Below are positions 36,549 through 41,006 of a DNA stretch of 41,006 nucleotides, one piece after another; the stretch's first letter is position 1; the number at the start of each line of letters is the position of its first letter. The position numbers were made by a program, and so were the translations under genes. The stretch is from an uncultured Neomegalonema sp. (GTDB taxonomy: Bacteria > Pseudomonadota > Alphaproteobacteria > Rhodobacterales > Rhodobacteraceae). The notes below the pieces were generated by a model. The model was given only the letters and a program-made list of their open reading frames with translations, made no database searches and was not told the origin of the DNA. The DNA lies in NCBI GenBank assembly GCA_937958625.1, contig CALGNO010000145.1, positions 1-41,006 of the forward strand. The letters are read 5' to 3'.

Positions 36549-36570
36549 TACATTTCTGAACTGTAATGTA
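36549..36570. promoter_or_regulatory. operator-like inverted repeat in a divergent promoter gap
   Basis: TACATT (36549-36554) and AATGTA (36565-36570) are perfect 6-bp arms with a 10-nt spacer. They lie in the 99-bp gap between the divergent MBL-fold and flavoprotein genes, 16 bp from the MBL-fold start. The spacing suits a dimeric regulator, but the sequence shows no more than symmetry. Confidence 0.3.
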
Positions 36571-36632
36571 CGCGCGCTTTTGCCCTCACTCAATGGGTAT
36601 CGGTCGCAGCGAGGCTCGGGTATGACCCGGCC

Positions 36633-37814
36633 ATGTTTGATGCGATCATTATCGGGGCTGGAGCGGCGGGCATGATGTGCGCCGCCGTGGCGGGGCAGGG
36701 GGGACAGCGGGTGCTGCTGCTCGACCATGCGAAAGCGGCGGGCGAGAAGATTCGTATTTCGGGCGGTGGGCGCTGTAACTTCACCAATATCCATTCCGGC
36801 CCCGCGAATTTCCTGTCGCAGAACCGGCATTTCTGTAAATCGGCGCTGGCGGGATACACTCCGCGCGACTTTCTCGATCTGGTCGACGCCCATGGCATCG
36901 CGTGGCACGAAAAGACGTTGGGACAGCTTTTCTGCGATGACAGTGCCAAGCAGATTATCCAGATGTTGCTGAATGAATGTGCGCAGGGCGGGGCGGAGCT
37001 TCGCCTGCGGACCTCGATCACGGGCGTTTCGCGGGGGGAGAGCGGGTATACCGTCGAGACTGATGCGGGCAGATTTCGCGGGCGCAATCTGGTGGTGGCC
37101 TGCGGCGGGCCGTCGATCCCGAAGATGGGGGCGAGCGGCTATGGCTATCGGCTGGCGGAGCAGTTCGGCTTGCCGGTGATCGAACCGCGCGCGGGGCTGG
37201 TGCCGCTGACCTTTACCGATGCGCTGAAGGAACCGTTGAAGACCCTGTCGGGGATCAGCGTCGATGCCGCCGTGCGCCATGGCAAGACGTTGTTCGAAGA
37301 GGCGCTGCTGTTTACCCATCGCGGCTTGTCCGGGCCTGCGATCCTGCAAATCTCATCCTATTGGCAGCCGGGGGATGCGATCCGCATTGACCTCGCGCCC
37401 GGTGCCGATGTGCTGTCGGCCCTCAAGGATGCGCGCCGCGAGACGCCGAAGCAGGCACCGGGCGCGGCGCTGGCGCGGGTGTTGCCGACGCGCTTGGCGG
37501 GGTTTTTGGCCGAGGGGACCGGCTTTCAACGCATTGCGGATATGGGGGACAAGGCCCTTGGCGCGCTGGCCGGGTCGGTCAATGACTGGCAGGTCAAGCC
37601 CGCCGGGACCGAGGGTTTTCGTACCGCCGAGGTGACGCTGGGCGGGGTCGATACCGCCGCGCTGAACTCGAAGACCATGGCGGCGAAATCGGTGCCGGGC
37701 CTCTATTTCATCGGCGAGGTGGTCGATGTGACCGGGCATCTCGGCGGGCACAATTTTCAGTGGGCCTGGGCGAGCGGTGTTGCGTCGGGGCGGGCGCTGA
37801 TCTCGGGGCAGTGA
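36633..37814 (+). CDS. BaiN/HI0933-type FAD-dependent oxidoreductase (NAD(P)/FAD-dependent)
   Basis: 393 residues, normal length. FAD binding is shown by FDAIIIGAGAAGMMCAAVAG (2-21), the family hallmark KIRISGGGRCNFTN (39-52) and the C-terminal YFIGEVVDVTGHLGGHNFQWAW. The central HI0933-like domain carries LLFTHRGLSGPAILQISSYW. Members include BaiN of the bile-acid pathway and proteins annotated as aminoacetone oxidase; the physiological role of most is unknown. It is a housekeeping-type gene with no obvious link to either the polysaccharide or the retron, and ends 5 bp from the convergent reverse transcriptase stop. Confidence 0.92.
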   Translation: MFDAIIIGAGAAGMMCAAVAGQGGQRVLLLDHAKAAGEKIRISGGGRCNFTNIHSGPANFLSQNRHFCKSALAGYTPRDFLDLVDAHGIAWHEKTLGQLFCDDSAKQIIQMLLNECAQGGAELRLRTSITGVSRGESGYTVETDAGRFRGRNLVVACGGPSIPKMGASGYGYRLAEQFGLPVIEPRAGLVPLTFTDALKEPLKTLSGISVDAAVRHGKTLFEEALLFTHRGLSGPAILQISSYWQPGDAIRIDLAPGADVLSALKDARRETPKQAPGAALARVLPTRLAGFLAEGTGFQRIADMGDKALGALAGSVNDWQVKPAGTEGFRTAEVTLGGVDTAALNSKTMAAKSVPGLYFIGEVVDVTGHLGGHNFQWAWASGVASGRALISGQ

Positions 37815-37819
37815 GCGCG

Positions 37820-39565
37820 CTATCGCCGCCGGAACCACAGCAGATAGATCACAAGACCGGCTATGAACCCTCCCAACGGGATCGGGATGACCGCCACCAC
37901 GGCCAGAATCGACAAGAGCACTTTCCACGGCCACGCCATTGCCGCGCCGCGTGTAGGACGCGCGCTTGGTGTGGCCGTGGGTGGGGTTTGTGCGCCTGTT
38001 CTGCCGGTCGTGCGGGTGCGGGGGACTTGGGAGGCGGCGGGTTTTGGTTGATAGCCGCTCGGTTTGGCGACCTGTTCCAGTTCCGGCATCGCCTTTTTTT
38101 TCGGTGTCCACCAGTTTGCCGAGGGCGCGGTGCCCTTTGCCGCAGCCTCGCGCAAAGACGACGCGGTTTCGGGGCGCGGGGCTGGCGCACCGTGTATCTT
38201 GCGCGCCTGTGCCGTCAGGGCGGCGACCCCGTCGCCATGGACCATCTCCAGAAATTGCGCATAGCCCAGCGCGCTTGATTTGGGCGACCCACGCCGGAAG
38301 GGGCCATCGGCAATGCCAAGCTCGGTGTGGTGCAGGTGGGCCTTGAACTTGCGGCGCTCTTTTCGCGAAACGCTGAGGCCGTCATTGACGGTGATGCCTG
38401 TCACCTCTTGCCGCGAGCCGCGCCGCATAATCCGGGTCTTGTCTTCGTTGAGGGTGAAGCCCTCGTCCTCGATGATGTTGCGCACGGACCAGAGCAGCTT
38501 ACGCAGGGAGGTGCCGTCATCCTCAGCGGCGGAAAACGTCAGGTCGTCGGCGTAGCGGGTGTAGACAAACCCGTATTTCCCGGCGACGCCGTTCATGCGC
38601 CGGTCCAGCCTTCGGCACAGCAGATTGGTGATTGCGGGTGAGGTCGGCGCGCCCTGGGGCAGCACCCGCTCGCCATTGGCCACATGCCATGAGCGGCCAT
38701 CCAGCGTCATTTCCGTGCGGTCGGCCTCGGTCGCGAGCAGGGCGAAAACCGCCGCCTGCGCCTCGGCATAGCCGAAGGAGCGGAAGAGGCCCTTCACGCG
38801 GCGGTAGCTGATGCTCGGGAAAAAATCCTTCAGGTCGAGATTGATGACCACCGCCTGTTTTTGATGCGGCGCGGCGTTGGTCAGGATCGAGCGACCGATG
38901 CGAAACCCGTGGGCGGCCTCGTGCGGCTCGACTTTTTCCAGCACGGTATCGAGCAGCCAGTATTGCGCGCGTTTCAGGCGCGGCATCGGGGCAGACAGCG
39001 TGCGATAGCCGCCGGTTTTCTTCGGGATGCGGAACCGTTGATAGTGGGTCACGGTCGAGGCCGCGCGATCATAGGCAAGGAACCGCAGTTCGGCGATTTC
39101 GATCCCCATCGCCTCGGCGATTCCGGCTACGTCGTCAAAGGCGGGCACGCCATGGGCTTTCAGGCGCTCGGGATTGGCGCCGCGTTCGGACAGGGCCGCC
39201 GAGACCGTGTCGCCGAGATGCACGATGTCGTCGCTGCGCCGTTGGTGCCATGCGAGAGCGCGGTCGTGGCGCGCCTTGGCTTGCCGCTCCTTGGTTTCGA
39301 TCCGGCGGGCGCGCGCCTCGGCCATGCGCTGTTTCATGATCTCGCGCAGGGCACGGTCGGGGTTGCGCCAGCCTCGGGCTTTCGAGGCCAGATCGGTGAT
39401 TTCTTTCTGAAGTTCGCCGCGCCGCTTGACCATTTCGGCGGGCAGGTCGTTCACCGGGTCATCGGCCTTCCAGAACCCGTGACGGATCATTTCTTCGAGC
39501 GTCACCTCATCGAGGGAGGATTCGCGGATGCGATCATAGAGTTGCTGGCGGGTATCGCTGGTCAT
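37820..39565 (-). CDS. retron reverse transcriptase with C-terminal membrane hairpin
   Basis: 581 residues. Polymerase motifs: RFRIPKKTGGYRTLSAP (177-193), INLDLKDFFPSISYRRV (241-257), LPQGAPTSPAITNLL (302-316), YTRYADDLTFS (335-345) with the catalytic YADD, and LNEDKTRIM (372-380). Two retron-specific marks are present: NAAPH (230-234), fitting NAxxH, and VTG (388-390) in the template-recognition thumb. The first ~160 residues are a charged, partly coiled-coil extension. After the polymerase comes a Pro/Thr/Ala-rich linker (about 505-545) and two closely spaced hydrophobic helices (546-578) ending WFRRR, so the enzyme may be membrane-bound. It should reverse-transcribe the RNA predicted at 39696-39917 into msDNA. 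With the SWIM-protein gene it probably forms an anti-phage retron. Confidence 0.93.
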   Translation of the reverse strand: MTSDTRQQLYDRIRESSLDEVTLEEMIRHGFWKADDPVNDLPAEMVKRRGELQKEITDLASKARGWRNPDRALREIMKQRMAEARARRIETKERQAKARHDRALAWHQRRSDDIVHLGDTVSAALSERGANPERLKAHGVPAFDDVAGIAEAMGIEIAELRFLAYDRAASTVTHYQRFRIPKKTGGYRTLSAPMPRLKRAQYWLLDTVLEKVEPHEAAHGFRIGRSILTNAAPHQKQAVVINLDLKDFFPSISYRRVKGLFRSFGYAEAQAAVFALLATEADRTEMTLDGRSWHVANGERVLPQGAPTSPAITNLLCRRLDRRMNGVAGKYGFVYTRYADDLTFSAAEDDGTSLRKLLWSVRNIIEDEGFTLNEDKTRIMRRGSRQEVTGITVNDGLSVSRKERRKFKAHLHHTELGIADGPFRRGSPKSSALGYAQFLEMVHGDGVAALTAQARKIHGAPAPRPETASSLREAAAKGTAPSANWWTPKKKAMPELEQVAKPSGYQPKPAASQVPRTRTTGRTGAQTPPTATPSARPTRGAAMAWPWKVLLSILAVVAVIPIPLGGFIAGLVIYLLWFRRR

Positions 39566-39598
39566 CGCACCACCCCTGTCAGTGGGGTCGTGGCGTCC

Positions 39599-39680
39599 TT
39601 CGAGACGCGGCTGCGCCGCTCCTCAGGATAAGGATGACGCGATGGCCTCATGCTGAGGAGGCGGGCAGTGCCGTCTCGAA
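39599..39680. repeat. alphaproteobacterial-type cloverleaf palindromic repeat between the retron RNA and its reverse transcriptase
   Basis: Outer arms TTCGAGACG (39599-39607) and CGTCTCGAA (39672-39680) are perfect. Inside are GCGGC/GCCGC (39607-39619) and CTCCTCAG (39619-39626) / CTGAGGAG (39653-39660). This element resembles one I recall from intergenic regions of many alphaproteobacteria. It lies between the a2 arm and the start of the reverse transcriptase gene. Confidence 0.75.
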
Positions 39681-39695
39681 GCATCAGGCAGTGAT

Positions 39696-39917
39696 GGAAA
39701 GGCACGCGGCGGACTTTCGAACAAGTCCCGGCGCTGGAACGCTCAACTCCAGGGCCATGCGCCCCACCGTGCGACTTCGACTTCAAGGAAGTCATACCGC
39801 GAAGCGCACGGTGGGGCGACATGGCCCATATGAAGAGCGCGCCAGCGATGCATGTGCGGTCAATGGGCAAGGACGGCGAAACACCGCCCGGATTGCAAAG
39901 CCGCCGCGCGCCTTTCC
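39696..39917 (-). ncRNA. predicted retron msr-msd RNA
   Basis: Read on the minus strand, the RNA would open with a1, GGAAAGGCGCGCGGCGG (39917-39901), and close with a2, CCGCCGCGTGCCTTTCC (39712-39696). These pair over 17 bp with a single G-U, and a further CTTT/AAAG extension is possible across a one-base bulge. Just inside a1 is a small msr hairpin, GGGCGG (39889-39884) / CCGTCC (39876-39871). The centre is a long nested hairpin (39752-39827), the likely msd. In known retrons the branching G follows a1 as AGC; here TGC with G at 39896 is the positional equivalent, a weak point. The RNA lies just upstream of the reverse transcriptase on the same strand, as expected. About 222 nt in total. Confidence 0.82.
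39752..39827 (-). repeat. long nested hairpin, probable msd core
   Basis: On the minus strand GGGCCATG pairs with CATGGCCC. CGCCCCACCGTGCG pairs with CGCACGGTGGGGCG, and CTTCG pairs with CGAAG. The segments are separated only by single-base bulges, for 27 bp. Above a 7-nt bulge, ACTTC/GAAGT adds a 5-bp tip with a CTT loop. Such a stem is far beyond chance and has the shape of the double-stranded part of an msDNA. Confidence 0.9.
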
Positions 39918-39925
39918 TGAGAGAG

Positions 39926-39954
39926 ACGCTAACGCGGGTCGCGAGTCGCGGCAA
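39926..39954 (-). promoter_or_regulatory. weak candidate promoter for the retron RNA
   Basis: TTGCCG (39954-39949) and TAGCGT (39931-39926) with 17-bp spacing place a start site within a few bases of the a1 arm, as expected for a separate msr-msd transcript. The -10 matches consensus poorly (3 of 6), so the position is the main support. Confidence 0.25.
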
Positions 39955-39986
39955 GGGCGTGCGTTGTGGCGAGGCCCCCACCCCGA

Positions 39987-40007
39987 CCCTCCCCCGAGGG
40001 GGGAGGG
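39987..40007. repeat. C/G-rich intergenic hairpin
   Basis: CCCTCCCCC (39987-39995) and GGGGGAGGG (39999-40007) form a 9-bp stem with a 3-nt loop. It resembles dispersed GGGAGGG-type intergenic palindromes and may help end the SWIM-gene transcript before the retron RNA. Confidence 0.5.
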
Positions 40008-40029
40008 GGAAGAATGTGCCGCATCGCGA

Positions 40030-40061
40030 AAGCCCTCCCCCCGCAAACGAGGAGAGGGCTT
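40030..40061 (-). terminator. hairpin after the SWIM-protein gene
   Basis: AAGCCCTC (40030-40037) and GAGGGCTT (40054-40061) are perfect arms beginning about 21 nt past the stop codon of the SWIM-protein gene. No U-run follows on the transcribed strand, so termination strength is uncertain. Confidence 0.35.
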
Positions 40062-40082
40062 CGACCGTGCTGTACCGCGCCA

Positions 40083-41006
40083 TCACGCCTTCGCCTCCCA
40101 CGGGCCACGCAGGACGCGGCCCGCCTGTCCGCCCTCGGCGGCGACTCGGCGCAGGGCGAGGATATGCTCGCACGGCCCTTTGCGCAGGGCGTTCATGCGG
40201 AAGAAATTACAGCCGCATTGGGCATCGGCCAGCCGTTCGTCACCGTCCAGCGCGACACTGACCCGCAGGTCGCGCCCATTATCGGTGACGCGGCCCTCGG
40301 CGGCGCGGCTGTGGCGGCGGGTCAACTCGACCATGCCGCCGAGAATCAGGCGATCGGCGCGTCGCTCCTCGTCGGACTGGAAGCGCATGGCCTCAAAGTC
40401 CATCGGCTCGCGCACCATGTCGCGGTACCGCCAGAGGCGCTTGTCGAGGTCGTACATGGCGCGGCCATGCTGAGTCAGGATGGTCAGGGCCGAGGCGACT
40501 TCGGTGCGTTCCAGCCCGGTCGCTGTCATCAATTCGGCCTCATCGGCCATCCAGCGCGAGGCGAGGGCGGAGAATACCCGTTCGCGGGTCTCGGTCGCGA
40601 TCCGGCGGCGCGGGGCGAGCAGGTCGAATTGTCCGGCGCGGGACCAGTCATTCGCGGTCCAGCCCGACAGGCCAAGGGTAAAGCTCATCGGGCCGAGATC
40701 GGCGACCACAAAGGCCGGCATTCCGTTGCCGAGCAGATAAAGATCAAAGCTGCGTGCGACCGGGATCAGCCGCTCAAGGATCAAGAGCCGCCGCCGTCCC
40801 CAGACCCGAATCTCCGCAGGGTCGCTGCCATGATAGACCGCGCGGGGGCAGGGGATGCGCGTGCCCCATGGCTCGAACACCATTTCCGGCGCTTCGCCCG
40901 GTTTCAGCACAAACTTCAGCGAGCGCGGGCCATTGCGCTCTTTTTTGGATTTCAGCGCAAAGCACAGATTGTGGACATCCATCGGATGCAGGGTCACGCG
41001 ATGGGC
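40083..41006 (-). CDS. winged-helix + SWIM zinc-finger protein, retron partner (N-terminus outside window)
   Basis: At least 307 codons; the frame is open to the right edge. The in-frame GTG at 40997 is probably internal, since the following sequence already reads like the middle of a domain (EIRVWGRRRLLILERLIPVA, MSFTLGLSGWTANDWS). Counting from that GTG, a winged helix fits about 130-195 (TRERVFSALASRWMADEAEL, then EVASALTILTQHGRAMYDLD and LWRYRDM). A SWIM finger follows: C261-x-C263-x12-C276-x-H278, in AQCGCNFF...KGPCEHILAL. SWIM fingers bind zinc and usually mediate DNA or protein contact. As I recall the retron classification, type XIII systems pair the reverse transcriptase with such a WHSWIM protein and an ARM-repeat protein. 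The ARM gene would then lie just beyond the window. Toxic effector or adaptor role is inferred. Confidence 0.85.
   Translation of the reverse strand, partial: AHRVTLHPMDVHNLCFALKSKKERNGPRSLKFVLKPGEAPEMVFEPWGTRIPCPRAVYHGSDPAEIRVWGRRRLLILERLIPVARSFDLYLLGNGMPAFVVADLGPMSFTLGLSGWTANDWSRAGQFDLLAPRRRIATETRERVFSALASRWMADEAELMTATGLERTEVASALTILTQHGRAMYDLDKRLWRYRDMVREPMDFEAMRFQSDEERRADRLILGGMVELTRRHSRAAEGRVTDNGRDLRVSVALDGDERLADAQCGCNFFRMNALRKGPCEHILALRRVAAEGGQAGRVLRGPWEAKA

Noticed and set aside
36534..37349. Upstream extension of the MBL-fold gene opposite the flavoprotein gene
   Set aside because: The extension lies wholly antisense to a well-conserved flavoprotein. The ATG at 36533 has a good ribosome site and gives a clean signal peptide.
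37820..39565. Group II intron or diversity-generating retroelement reverse transcriptase
   Set aside because: There is no maturase/HNH domain, no intron RNA domains V/VI beside it and no template-repeat/variable-repeat pair. The NAxxH and VTG marks and the adjacent a1/a2 RNA favour a retron.
39599..40061. CRISPR array in the repeat-rich gap
   Set aside because: The repeats differ from each other, are palindromic and unevenly spaced. There are no direct repeats of constant length with spacers.

Overview
The window looks like chromosomal DNA from an alphaproteobacterium. The base composition is high in GC, with strongly AT-rich promoter gaps. It carries palindromic repeats of a kind I know from alphaproteobacterial genomes, and the proteins (YjbH/YjbF, a fused bi-domain oxidoreductase, DUF11 and RTX surface proteins) fit that class. 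I cannot fix the order or genus.

Left third (1-12.9 kb, minus strand): a GNAT acetyltransferase cut by the window edge, an RTX calcium-binding protein with seven ~90-residue modules, and a three-gene set of exported DUF11-type proteins of 167, 920 and 1942 residues. The largest appears to end in an outer-membrane beta-barrel. These are probably large cell-surface or secreted proteins.

Middle (13-32.5 kb): two convergent units that together form an exopolysaccharide or capsule locus. The plus unit encodes a bi-domain oxidoreductase, a heparinase II/III-type protein, WecB, WecC and a GT4 glycosyltransferase. The nine-gene minus unit starts at a promoter near 32.47 kb. It encodes a sulfotransferase, a NodB/deacetylase-like protein, a WbuB-like glycosyltransferase, a second sulfotransferase, an AlgI-like MBOAT, an SGNH O-acetylation partner, a second heparinase II/III protein, a Tat-exported beta-helix protein and a WbpA-like dehydrogenase. 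The inferred product is a glycosaminoglycan-like polymer containing N-acetylated amino-uronic acids, decorated with sulfate and acetyl groups and trimmed by dedicated lyases. YjbH and YjbF (32.7-35.6 kb) are probably outer-membrane/periplasmic partners of such a polymer.

Right end (35.6-41 kb): a metallo-beta-lactamase-fold protein with an altered metal motif, a BaiN/HI0933-type flavoprotein, and a retron. The retron has a reverse transcriptase (NAxxH, YADD and VTG motifs) with an unusual C-terminal membrane hairpin. Upstream of it is a predicted msr-msd RNA bounded by a 17-bp a1/a2 inverted repeat around a long nested hairpin. Beyond that is a winged-helix + SWIM zinc-finger protein running off the right edge. 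This arrangement matches what I recall of type XIII retrons. It is the most interesting system here. Its third expected partner, an ARM-repeat protein, would lie beyond the window.
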